A program made the translations under genes and the position numbers. Under the pieces are notes generated by a model. It was not told where the DNA came from and ran no database searches. It saw only the letters and a list, made by a program, of their open reading frames with translations. From Anoplolepis gracilipes (taxonomy: Eukaryota; Arthropoda; Insecta; Hymenoptera; Formicidae), in NCBI RefSeq assembly GCF_047496725.1, contig NC_132970.1, positions 21,292,001-21,356,000 of the forward strand: a DNA stretch of 64,000 bases, in the 5' to 3' direction. Of the stretch, positions 26,663-51,600 are shown one piece after another. Numbering within the stretch: the first letter of the stretch is position 1; every line of letters begins with the position of its first letter.

Positions 26663-26787
26663 GATACGGATCTTCAAGCGTTCCTGCTGCACCAGGAACA
26701 ACGGACAACTACAGTGGTGGGCCCCAAAGGGGGGGTTACACAGGATCTTCGTCCAGCACCAACAATTATCATCCTTATCGTCGCTAG
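26663..26787 (+). CDS. Hrb27C: Hrb27C-like gene, alternative last coding exon C (YHPYRR tail)
   Basis: In phase 1 it encodes (G)YGSSSVPAAPGTTDNYSG, then GPQRGGYTGSSSSTNN and YHPYRR, with TAG at 26785-26787. Gly, Ser and Tyr dominate, as expected of the C-terminal low-complexity tail of an hnRNP such as Hrb27C. It has the same strand and intron phase as exon A (1982) and exon B (23691), and shares GPQR and the terminal TNNYHPYRR with exon B. The terminal Arg-Arg and aromatic residues would give the protein a basic end, unlike exon A, which ends FKEWPTS. The gene name carries the same uncertainty as for exon A. An overlapping open frame in another phase (26553-26795) is a shadow. Confidence 0.7.
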
Positions 26788-28490
26788 GGGGATAAATAAG
26801 ACAAAATCAACATAATAAGCTGCAGTTCGAGATCTCTCACCCCTTCTTACTATGTGCATATATACATTTTATATATAACTAACTATACTTATTACAATAA
26901 ATAGTTTATACTAATGATAGAACTCGTCTAATTTTGTTTTCATTAATCTTCTAATGCACCTCAGGTCTGTGTTAGAGGATTCGTGAAAATAAATCGGTAT
27001 CCGTTTATTTGTAATACAAGCGCGAATTAAGAATTAAGCGCAATAATAATTGGCAAATAAGATACGATATTACTTGAGCTTATTCGACTTTGATAAAGCG
27101 ATACATGATGATTGATAGCGAGAAAGAAAAGATGAGAAAAACTGCGGAACTTGCGATGGTGTTAATGGAAAATAAATAGAGAAAGTTTGCGGATAAAAAA
27201 CCGCAAAGTTGCTCCATCTGTTTTTCGTTTCACGATTATTATGACAAAATGGAAAAAAAAATTTGCGTGAAGTAGACTTAGAGCTAATATTATATTTCAT
27301 TGATTGGCCACTCACGAGGACATATATCGTGAGACTTTATGTAGAGCGAGCATTATTCTTATTGAAGTTGAAATCACCTTTCTACTGGACTCTTCTTAGA
27401 TTTCACATGAAATTTATCATCTAATTTTTTGAATAGAATTTTAATAATAATCTTGATAACTTGCATAATTTTTTAAATAAAATTTGAATACTATTTACTT
27501 TTATTCAACTTTAATGTCTAATTTTATTATATACATTATATGTGTAATAATCACACAAAGATTACATATAAAATAATATATCTAATAAAATTTGAAAAGT
27601 TTTATAAATTATATAATAATTAAAAATTATTATATAATGTAAATATTACATATATCTATACATATATATAGCAATTTATAGATATATATATATGTACTAT
27701 TACAAATAATAACGATAGCTTTTTTACAAAAGATTAAAATTTTTCCAATAGTGAGATATTTAATTTTATACGTTTGCAATGCATATTTATTGAATACTTC
27801 GTAAGAAGTTATCAATGATTTGTGACTAATGACGTAAATTATATAAAAATATTAGTGTTTGATTTATCGATTATTTTTCTCCATTTTGAAATGCGCGCGC
27901 ACATTTTTCTGCATGTTCGAAATAAGTAATTGACACAATATTCGACATAATATTCGACAGCTAGACATTTGATTTCTACGAATGCAAGCAATCTGAAAGA
28001 TGGTTTTTGCGAATGCACGTTGACGTGCATGATCGCGGATGCGATGGAGATTGAATGTACATAAATTAGCGCTATGTTGCGAGTAGAAATGTCGATTAGG
28101 ATAAGGAGGAGTAAGCTAATTTATCATTAGTGAAAATATTGCATAGCAATAAGGAACCAACCGATTGGACAGACGACAAATTTCATTTAGTTTTGTTATA
28201 AAAAAGACACGACAACGATAACAGAAATATTTTTTTATTTATAATCCGAATATTCAAGAGTTGTATAACAGTCGTATAATTCAAGAATTTCAGTTTGATT
28301 TATTTTTAGCAATTAATTGTAACGACTTTTATTAACTTAAGTCTCTTATGAATCTTTTTACTTTCGTTTGATTTGCGCGAGATTAAATTGTTATTTCAAC
28401 CTTTCGTGTTTCCTTCTTTTTTTGTCAATTATAATTGCCGCGACGACATTAAAATATAGAACCTAATATTTTTTTTTTTCGATTTCTGTC
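26788..28490 (+). other. probable 3' UTR of exon C, then gene-free DNA
   Basis: An AATAAA at 26896-26901, about 110 bases after the stop, is a good candidate polyadenylation signal. Beyond it the DNA is AT-rich with no supported frame on either strand. Short TA-rich tracts occur at about 27650-27700. Confidence 0.5.
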
Positions 28491-29825
28491 GTAGGAAGTT
28501 TAATTCCTAGACGTCCTGTTCATTTTACTGACTGGATGACGCGAGGCTTGTGGACTTGAGGTAAAAAAAATTTACAGACGCGAGTGACGTTTAACATAGA
28601 GCAAAGATGTGCCCCGATCTCGATGTCTTTTTTCCTTTTCTTCTTTTGCAATTCGACTCGCTTTAACATTTCGGCATCCGATATAAGGGAATATTTGAAT
28701 TCTTTATTACAGTTAAAATTATATTTATGTTAGAAAATTACATTACATACATGTCTCTTATTAACGAGAATGCAGTGATGCATTGATTTATAAAAAAGTT
28801 ACAGAATTATTTATTTATTATTTATTAATTAATCATTTTTAAGAAGACATTCAACGTACATATAGAAATACAGAGAGATAATCAATCTTTATATGTCACT
28901 TTGAAGTTCTACTTGTTCTACGAATTGAGCCGAGATAAATAAAAAATAATTTTTCATACAAAATGAATAAAAGTTTATAATTACTTGAATGCACAGCATA
29001 AAAATGTATTCGGATTTACGTTTATTAATCTTTCATCATTAGCTTGTAACTGAAAAAAGAGTCATGACAAAAACGAATACGGGCAGGTTTGTAAAAAGAT
29101 AGATAAGATTAAAAAGAACGCCAAAACATATTTAATAAAATTGCGATAGCGGAAAGGGATAAGTATAGTGGTTAGATACGGAGATATATATTTATATGCA
29201 TGTACGGCTGTATCTTATGTTAAAATGTAAGGCTCCGTATATATGTCACGGATGCATCTAAGAGTCGTATTGATTTATATTTCGAAATGCACTTGCGTCC
29301 TGGCATCCGTACTTTTTATAATTTTTTTTTCAAAGTTCTTTTAAGGAATTTTGAGAAAAGAAAATTACAACAACGAAAGAAGCGCGAATCAACGCGTATG
29401 GTATATGTAATATTTTTAATGATAATACTAGTGTTATTGATTAAGATTAAGTAATTATATGGAGTTATTCAGCGTGGTATGATTGCTGTTGATGGCACCA
29501 TCTCCATTTTTACTATCCATTCTCGCCTGACGCTGTATTATTGTTTAAAATATTTTGTTACATATTGCGAACCAAGAAGTCAACGACACAAATGCATTCT
29601 TTTATAGCATAGAGATAATTAATATTCCGTACGGATTAATAAACGTTCACATTTTTAATAGAAACATTTAAAGAGCGAAGTTAATTATTCAGATTATCTT
29701 ATCATAATTTATTCCTTTCGAGCTTGATCCTTTTCCCTTTCAGCTTTTTTTTTTTCAGTTTTCTATTCATAATTTAGGAATAAGATATATTTATTTATTA
29801 TTTTTTTAAAGAAAAAGATATATAT

Positions 29826-29963
29826 ATATATAACAATTTTTTGTTTATAATAAATAGGTTAAAAGTTATGTTGATCACGCTCTTAATAGACAGATTGTAT
29901 ATGGAATTTATTATTGTTCAAATTATTAAAAAAAAAAAGTTACACACACACACATACATATAA

Positions 29964-30001
<38 letters not shown>

Positions 30002-30116
30002 AACTTTTTTTTTTAAATAATTTGAACAATAATAAATTCCATATACAATCTGTCTATTAAGAGCGTGATCGACATAACTTTTAACCTATTTATTATAAAC
30101 AAAAAATTGTTATATA
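29826..30116. repeat. large near-perfect palindrome with CA/TG centre
   Basis: The left arm (about 29826-29965) and right arm (about 29972-30116) are reverse complements over nearly their whole length. The outer ends read TATATAACAATTTTTTG and its complement. The arms share GATCACGCTCTTAATAGACA and its complement, with only one evident substitution nearby (GTTGATC against GTCGATC). The middle is a CA run, a TA run and a TG run. There is no coding capacity. It could be a foldback mobile element or a source of hairpin RNA. Confidence 0.9.
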
Positions 30117-30633
30117 CTACTCAATCAGTATTACGACGCTTTTATATTTACATGTCGTCCAATCATCACCGTTATCAATTATTGCCTGTCATCTTCAATC
30201 GAGGCATGCTTTCTATCAATTTTACAGCATATCCTCGAGATAGGGATCGCCATAACGAACGAATCTATTGAGATAATTGTTTTACGTATACACTTTCTTT
30301 ATGTAGGTACATCTTCATTCATTCCGCAGACATTTTTAATAGAATTTGCATCCGATGATGGCCAATTTAATGTTTCGATGTCATGTTGTTCTTTTCATTA
30401 GTAAAGACGGTCCGATGTTTTAGATCATTAGACTTCAGTGATTTTTGCTTTGACTTTTCAGCAGATGGTATTAATGCTCTTTGGTAAATTTTAATCATTC
30501 ATTTAAATGCTCTGTAAATAAAGTTACAAATCCTCTGTTTAAAAAGCAGATTCAGATATGCACTTTTACTGGTATTTCACGTTCCGCTGGAGAAATTTGT
30601 TTGCTGAGATAGATCCAGCTCGATTGGTAGTAC

Positions 30634-30945
30634 TTAGGGTCCAAAAAGAGGATTAATCAGAAAAATTATATTCTTTGAATCGCGATTAATATTTTCATAC
30701 GCCTGAGCCATTGTTTTTTCGATGTATTTTTCTAGGAGAAACGGTTTCTTTATTGTCCTTCGATATTTGTGGTTGGAAGCTTGTAAATGAATTGGAATAT
30801 TCTCATTAATTGATAAATTAATACCTTTTTTCAATTCAGCTTGTCCATGACGCAGTGATAATGTAGGATTGATAAAAAAACTGTATAATTTGTTTATCCT
30901 TTTTTTAATGATTTCCGCGATCTGGCAGCGAGGCATTTGTCTCAT
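30634..30945 (-). other. unrecognised 103-codon open frame
   Basis: Starts ATG AGA CAA ATG and ends with TAA after PLFGP. The product is Lys/Ile/Asn-rich with a mid segment RRTIKKPFLLEKYIEKTMAQ. No family, signal peptide or membrane segment is recognised. It lies between the Hrb27C-like exon C and the ANKDD1A gene. It could be a small gene, a decayed fragment or chance. Confidence 0.2.
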
Positions 30946-32248
30946 ACTGTTTTATCACTTGTTTATGATTGCTTTTGACCTTTTTATTTAGTAGCCGCTT
31001 CTCGCGACATTTTCTGTTCTTTTGGACGCGCACAAAGGAAGACAGCTTTGACTCTTTTATTGTAAGCGACACTCACCGTTAAATAGGTTGTTCTCGAGAA
31101 AAATATGGACAATGACTGGAGTTTCTTTTATAATGCGTAGTAGGAGAAGAACTTCTCAAATTATTTAACTTATAATAAGTCATACAGTAAGTCATAATTT
31201 CACAGATTCGAGTTATTTTAGACAATTGTAACAATAATTAATACAACAATACACAGAATATGATGATTTATTACATCAAGACGAGATATGTACATTGTTG
31301 TAAAATCGTACTTTCAGAAAGCAGCTTCGCAAGTCCATGATTTTTTTATCAAGCGGTAAGTATTTAGTCTATCTACATTTTATACATTATCTTTATCGCT
31401 ATTCTTATGCATTATCGCTACTCTTTGTTAATAATTTGTTATAATTTTATTAAGAAATCATAAATACAGAATGCAGATCATAAGTACAGAAAAAATATTT
31501 TTATACTTATTTGTAATTGTAATTATTTTCGATCTTCCATTCTATTTTTAATGATATGACTCTTTAATCTTTTAGAATTATATAAGTTAAATATAGTAGA
31601 AAAAGAAAAAAAATTTGTGTTTCTTCTCTTTTTCTCTCACTTGAAAATTTATTGTTACGAACTCGATTTTATCGAAAAAATTTTATAATTTTTTTAAATT
31701 TATTAAATATGACACGTAATAAAGTTAAACACGTAATGTTATTGCCCGTAGTTAATTAAATATAGCTTTGTAAATTTTGGATATGTGTAGATTGTCTCTC
31801 TCGAGAAATGTGCGTGTGATAGTCGCTATCGAGATTTTTTAAATATTTTTTATCGAAATCTAACAATAACTTTGTATCACATCAAAAGCCCTGCAAAATT
31901 TATTTTCATACTTATTCTATGCGTTATTATATCTATTCTGAAGAATTCCTACATTCGATTGTTACTTTGATTTTACAATTGTACCGTTTTTTCGATGGCT
32001 TTTGTATACTAACTATAATCTTGTTTCTACAAGTACGGAGGCGTACTGCGTTTCTCTATAAGAGAATCACGAGGATAACGGAATTATAATAATTGTCTAA
32101 ATTAGGATCAGCTTAGGACGGCTTGGTTCCATACGTATATAATTGTTCAAGTATCTCGCGTTTTCTTTAAATATTTTTTTTTACATAATTTATGTCGTAT
32201 GTGTTTCAAATATCTTCTTCACTGTTAGGTTCTTCATTGTTACATATG

Positions 32249-32283
<35 letters not shown>

Positions 32284-32919
32284 AATGATATTTAACCTGA
32301 TAGAATAATTCAGAGAAGTACATCATACTTTGTAGAATGATTTATTCTAGTCAAACTATATCTTCAGTCAATTTTTCATGCAAGATAAATTATGCAATCT
32401 GTTTGGTTTGAAAAAGTTACGAGAAAGTAATAATTTGTTATTTATGTGAAAATTTATTTCTATAATTTCTCCGATTTTTTATTCGCATATGTAATTTTCT
32501 ATCGAAGCACTGACGGATTAATTTTTATCATAACAATGCGTTTTTTTGTTGAGTGTATTAGACTGCATTTTAAATTTCGATTTGGTATATAAAATTTGTC
32601 ACATAAATTTTGTCAAGTATGATCATAACGTAAAGAAAATTCTGATTGTTTTAAATCAATATGATAATGATATCTGCGTATCATAATTTAATAATCGTAT
32701 TTCTAGAATTTACGAAACATTTTGTGTATTATTAGTACAAAAGATATTATTTATCATATGTAGTTTTCATCTCTATCATAAATTATGTTTGCCAATTTCA
32801 AATTTTTTTACTATAATTTTGGAAATTTCCAACAGCAACAGTTATTACGTGAAAGTTACATTCATTCCTTATATTTTATGTATGTGCAGAATTTACGTGT
32901 GAGTTTGGCACTTGTAGAT
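30946..32919. other. gene-free DNA; right part is probable 3' UTR of ANKDD1A
   Basis: No supported frame. On the - strand, AATAAA hexamers (TTTATT on +) at 32453-32458 and 32341-32346 lie about 460-580 bases past the ANKDD1A stop and are candidate polyadenylation signals. A TG microsatellite lies at about 32261-32283. Confidence 0.45.
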
Positions 32920-45956
<13,037 letters not shown>

Positions 45957-46060
45957 CTTTCACTGCCGTTGTTTTGAGCCTAGCATTGTCATCGACGTCG
46001 CGGTTTCTCGTCGTTGCGCAATGCTTCTCAGGTTAATGCATCTCGGGTTGCAGCTCGACT
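45957..46060 (-). promoter_or_regulatory. ANKDD1A 5' leader with two short upstream ORFs
   Basis: On the - strand, ATG CAT TAA occupies 46041-46033. A second upstream frame of ten codons (MTMLGSKQRQ) runs from 45992 and stops with TGA at 45962-45960. That TGA is in frame with, and one codon before, the main ATG at 45956. This supports the chosen start and may damp translation. Where the leader begins is not visible. Confidence 0.5.
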
Positions 46061-47673
46061 GCTAATTATCAAAGTCAATATTATCTATACCTAGAAAGTC
46101 AAATATTATCAAGATGTTTAATCACAGAAATCGCAGTTGAAAATACAAGTTTGAAAGAAATTTGAGTAGACGCAATTAGCAGCGCACAAAAAAAGAGATT
46201 GATCAATGGCTATATATTTAGATTATATAAATTTAGAATAACATTTGAATCGAGAGAGAATGATAATTTCATATAAAAGGATATGACATTTTATATAGAA
46301 GGATATTTTAAAATTAGAATTTTTAACTTCAAACAAAAAAGAAATAAAAATTTAATAGCTTTTTGTTTTTCTTGAGTTATCTGAGTAGGTAATTTGTAAT
46401 ACGGATAGTTTATTTATTGTTAGCTTATTGCAAGCGTAATTTGTCTTGTCTAGCGATTATCCAAAATATGCTGAGTACTTGTTATATTGGAACTTCGTTG
46501 AAATATGGTCAATTAAAATTTGCATATATTTTTTGCAATTACAGCTGTAATTACAATTGGCGAAATACATTAATAAAATACAAATGAATTATCACGAACA
46601 TTTTTCTGCCTCTGTATTTCAATTTGTCATTTAAAATTTATTCGTTTCATCATGGTGAAATCTGTTACAATTTGCGAAGTATGTGGTTACGATATGAGTG
46701 AAATGAGTGATATATACATTTCGCAGTTTGATTAGCAGAATACAGCATTTAATTTGATTTGATTAATTGGACGCAATTAATTCTGCGGACTTTGATTTTC
46801 GTAATGACACTAGAAATATATCATAGTATCATAGATTTTCTGATATATCTATATAAATTTTAATATTTTAAATTAGCCTACATCGTAATTATAATATATT
46901 TTTAAATATTCCAAGTTACATATATATTTTTTTAATTTAAATAATATAATTTGTTATATAATTACTGATTCTGTAATTTTGAAATTAATATGAAAATATA
47001 CACAATGATAGAAGAATATGCATTCAGTGTTATAATATGTATATAGTTAATAAGTAGCTATTATATGTATCTTTCATTATTTTAGGCTATCTTTTTTAAA
47101 TTTCAATTTCGATATATTTTTATTGCTAGTTAGTTTGCACTTTATGATAACCCACACACATATTCCCACGTAATTCGCACCCACGTACTTTCCACATTCG
47201 TTTAAATGCAGTTACTTCTCTTCACAGTTATTGTATATTTAACCTATTGCTTTTCCAGAGTTAATTATACAGTAGAGTTCGTTCATTTTGTAGAAACACA
47301 CGTAAAATCACAGTCGTAGATAAGTCTAAATTTCTCACATTACTCAGTCGCACTGCAATAAAAAAAACTTTGACCAACTCTTTCCCTTGAAAAACATCTC
47401 CGGTTCGCTTAACTTTTATCTTTCAGCTTATCCTTTTGACGTTTTCAACCGTGCTCCATTTTCATGGATAAATACGGACGTTTGAATCAAAAGCGGTAAC
47501 TTTATCAAAGCGGTGGTCTCATTAGTTCTGCACACATTGAATGTTCACGTGTGCTTTCAAATTGATGTCACAGTTATGGCCATTTCACAAATTGCTTAAT
47601 AAGTGAGCCAGCGAAAATATATCAATTACGTATTACCATCAAATAGATAAATGTGTAAAGTGTGAAAACCACC
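46061..47673. other. upstream region of ANKDD1A, no gene seen
   Basis: AT-rich with a GC-richer patch at about 47340-47560 that could contain the promoter. No convincing TATA, initiator or downstream element could be singled out. Confidence 0.35.
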
Positions 47674-48692
47674 TAATATTTAAAAAAAATACGCATTTTT
47701 GAAAAAAATGTTTTACACAGAAGTTGTAGGGTTTTAAGTGGCACGTTACATAACAATTAGTATGAACTGTAATAGCGTTGTCAAATAAGCCACGTAAGTG
47801 TATGTCATGTAAAGATCACTTTGAAATTTTTAAATAGGGGCCCCATTTTTATTACATACTCTTGTTAAAGCTTACCTGCGGAGAATTTTTTAAAATACTA
47901 TAATAAAATAATTTCTCATTAAATACTTGTCGACTTATGAGGCTTGAAAGTTACGATCTCGTCAACGTCAGCATTAACCAAAGTGTACCACGCGGTAATT
48001 GCCGAATCTAATTTATATTTCTTGCATGTGTGGGTGCTTAAGTGTGCATGCGCGCACACGTGGGTGTATAAATTTAGAAATTAGAGCTATTACTTTTGAC
48101 AAGTTGGAAGATTCGAAGTTGTCAAAAATCACTTTGAATTTTCAAAGATGTCAAAAGTCATAGTTCAACTAGAAATGCAATTTTAAGTTTTTATAATCGA
48201 CATTTTTTGTTTGGCATATTATCAAACTGTAGAGAGATGGCAATTTGAATATTGTTCTAATTCTTGTTCTTTAAAGCAATAATTGTAATGTGCGCAATAC
48301 GTGCACACACACACACACACACACACATAAACGCGCACGCACGTGCAGCCACATTTACACACACACATACGCACACATAAACACGTAAGAGACGTAAATT
48401 CGATTGGGCAACCGCATAGTACACCTTGGATAATGCTGATGTCAAGGTATTATAACTTTCAAGCCTCATAACTCATGACAAGTACTTAATGAGAAAATAC
48501 TTTATTATAGTTTCGAAAAGCTCTTGAGATAAGCTACAAGAATATGTAATAAAAAATGGAGTTTATTTAAAACTTCAAGATGATTTTTACGTGACTTTGA
48601 CAACGCTATTAAAGATCATACTAATATTGTTATGTAATACACCACTTAAAATCCTAACATTTCTTTTAAAAATGCGTTTAAAAATATTAAAA
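47674..48692. mobile_element. 1-kb foldback element with long inverted arms
   Basis: The left arm (from about 47674 to at least 48003, probably to 48080) is reverse complementary to the right arm (from about 48330 to 48692). Matching blocks include GGTTTTAAGTGG, TAATAGCGTTGTCAAA, TTATTACATA, CTCATTAA, TATGAGGCTTGAAAGTTA and TCAGCATTA. The arms differ by scattered substitutions and one insertion of about 16 bases. The centre holds CA-type tracts. No coding capacity; a non-autonomous DNA element is likely, family unknown. Confidence 0.85.
48301..48327. repeat. (CA)n tract inside the foldback element
   Basis: A CA run followed by further CA-rich, CGCACG-containing sequence to about 48380; it forms part of the loop and inner arms. 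Confidence 0.8.
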
Positions 48693-51600
48693 AATTTCCA
48701 TATTTTTGATAAATCCTGTGTAAGCCAAATTTGTAAAAAAATCATATTTTCTGTTCCTTAAAATCATATAATTTTTTGTATAAATAAAAGTCATGAATTG
48801 TAGAGTTTTATTTTACAACATACTATAAATTGTCGATTATAACAGGAATTATGAACTTCCAAACGTGGATTAGGCATATTTAACGCGGAACGATACTGCA
48901 AGAACGAATACATGCTGTTGATCGAGTTACTAATTTCTGATTTCCATCATATTTGCGGTATTCGCGGCAACATCTCATAGATCTAACAATATTCTGTAGC
49001 TAAATCGGAGGCTGACTCCGTGAAATCGTGGAAACTCCAATAATTACGCTCAAATGAGAATGGAAATTATATCAAACGTCTTAGTGTTTACGGTAAGGAC
49101 TGCAGGCTGTTAATAGGAAGTTATTTCTGTTTACAACCACCCTTAGCTATGTAATCGATATTCATTCTTTAAGCTTTATTTTGGAAGCGAACGTGGCTAT
49201 ACATAATGTATAACGTTTAAGGGGAAATACGATCGTGTACAGAATGTGTTGTGCACAGAATACATATTTATCGATAGCTATATGGAACGAAAATATTTTT
49301 TACAAAGAATGTAATGTAATAGGTGTTTAACTCTAGTATATAATATATAAGCATCATAATACAATATAATATTTATATGTTTAATTCAAGAAGAAATACC
49401 TTTTTATCCGTCGGGAAATGCAGGAAAGCACACCAACTCGTTAGTTTCCGAGTTGGAGAATGCCTTTTATTATACTTCTGTCGCTTGGGAAAATGTGCTT
49501 TCATCTATGATACATTCATTCCTACTATAAGTTAACAGACTGCCATCTCTTTAATGATTGATTATGTCTGATTTTACTGTACATCAAGGGATTGTCAGAG
49601 TTTCTCGCTGGAGTCATACATAATCCGTACTGAAATTTCCGGGAGTTTATTTGCATTTATTTAATTCTGTATGAGATCTTGTCGTTTCTATCTCGTCACG
49701 TAACAACTTGACATATTTTAACCGTTATTTTCAGTGTGTACATTTTAAATATTAAGAATATTGTTAATATTAATAACGCCAAAAATTTTTTCAGCTCTGC
49801 GTTATATAACTCGAAATACATATTATGTAATAATTATTGTAAAATTATTATATGATACACGGTACTATTTCAATATTATTTAGCGTTATATCAGACTCTT
49901 AAGAAAATAATCTCATGATAAAGAAGCAAATGTTATATGTAATTATATTAAATAAATATTCTGCGCGGAGAGAGAGAGAGAGAGAGAGAGAAGGTCTACA
50001 TATTAAACTTGGTGGTGAAATGTTTTTAGTATGAAAGTGACACATATTTTATCAATTAATTTTATATAAATGTAGGACGTTTCAACACTGACTTGTGTCT
50101 TTTCAGTCCCTTTAAAAAAGTAAAAACTTACATATGTAATGTCTAACTTAAATTAATTAACTGTCACAAGCCTTCGTCTTTTTACATTTTATACATATCT
50201 ATACATCATCCTCTTTTCATTACTCATTCCTTTTTTTTGTTATTCACAAAATATCTTCCCGTATTAATCGGCTTAAATTCATTCATTAAAAATAAAAATT
50301 TTTAAATGATATATTTGTCAATTATTCATAATATTGATATGTAAAATAAATCTTTATTATTATTATTATTATTAGTTCAGAAATTAAATGTTTGTCAATT
50401 ATGTCGAACCAAGTAACACACATCTTATATGTTTACATTATTATTAACACCGGTACAATGCACAAAATATTCCACCATCAAGTTTATTGTTTGTATAGAC
50501 TTCCCGCAGAGTATATTTATATAGTTTTAACGAAACGAGCTAATTTATAATATATTTATTTTTATATATAATGTTCTTGCTAAACAAAAAATATATACAT
50601 TTGTCACATAGATATATTATAATTATTAACTTGCTTTTTTTCACCTTTTTATTGGTTATTTTGTTGTTTAGATACAAATATAGTTCTATTTAATACATTG
50701 CGTAATGTACATTTCATGATTATATCATCAGAATGAGTTTTCAACGAGATATGTCGTTTCGTTAATAATGTAATATCAGAGACGATGTTTCCCTTTCCTG
50801 ATCATCCACTGCACAAACATGCATTTATTCGCTTGAAAAGTAAATGTGTTATTCACGTGCAATATAGTTCTATGTAAAATTAAATAAAGCGAAAGTAAAT
50901 TACTGTTATCGAAGTTTCTGAAACAACTTATAATGCATTATTATTCGAACTATTAAATTAAATTAAAATTAGATTAAAAGTAATATTTAACTGTAAATAT
51001 GATACTTTTTTATTGTCAATTAAAAAGTAAAAAATCTCTGAAATTGTAAACTTTCACAGTTTTAAGTTAATACGTAGCTCTTTAGGCATTAATAATTAAA
51101 GTTTGTAAGAATTAAAATATAAAAATTCTCTTTAGGGATTATTTGATTAAACAAAAAAAAAATATAAAAATTCTAAATTAAAGAATTAATGATAAATATT
51201 TACATTAACAGATACCTTAAACCGCCGATGAAAGACAAAATCCTTCCCTATGAGAGTTAACAAACAAGGGAGTGAGCGAGGAAGGGTTTTATCCCTCTGC
51301 ATACATCCCCATCTCGAAGAGAATAAACCTATCTTAAAAGGAAATCAATCTATTTTTTATTTTAATTTAAAATTAGAGATGGGTTATTCCTTTCGAAGGG
51401 CTCCATCCTTCAAGGGACTTCCCTGCGTTTACTTTATAATAAATATCTTGAAAATATATGTATATCAAGATTGAGGTAATTGAGAATAAATATCTTTTTC
51501 TAAAAATATAATTTTTTTAATATTTCAAAATCGCGTATCTCTGAAGAACCAAAAAAGAACGTCACAAAATTCAAAATGTGTATTACTAAAAAATGTAACT

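Noticed and set aside
26553..26859. Open frames on both strands around 26.6-26.8 kb
   Set aside because: They are off-frame readings of exon C; only the phase-1 + frame gives the shared C-terminal motif.
49433..49456. Perfect 8-bp hairpin as a miRNA precursor
   Set aside because: The stem is too short and flanking pairing is weak; no known miRNA seed was recognised.
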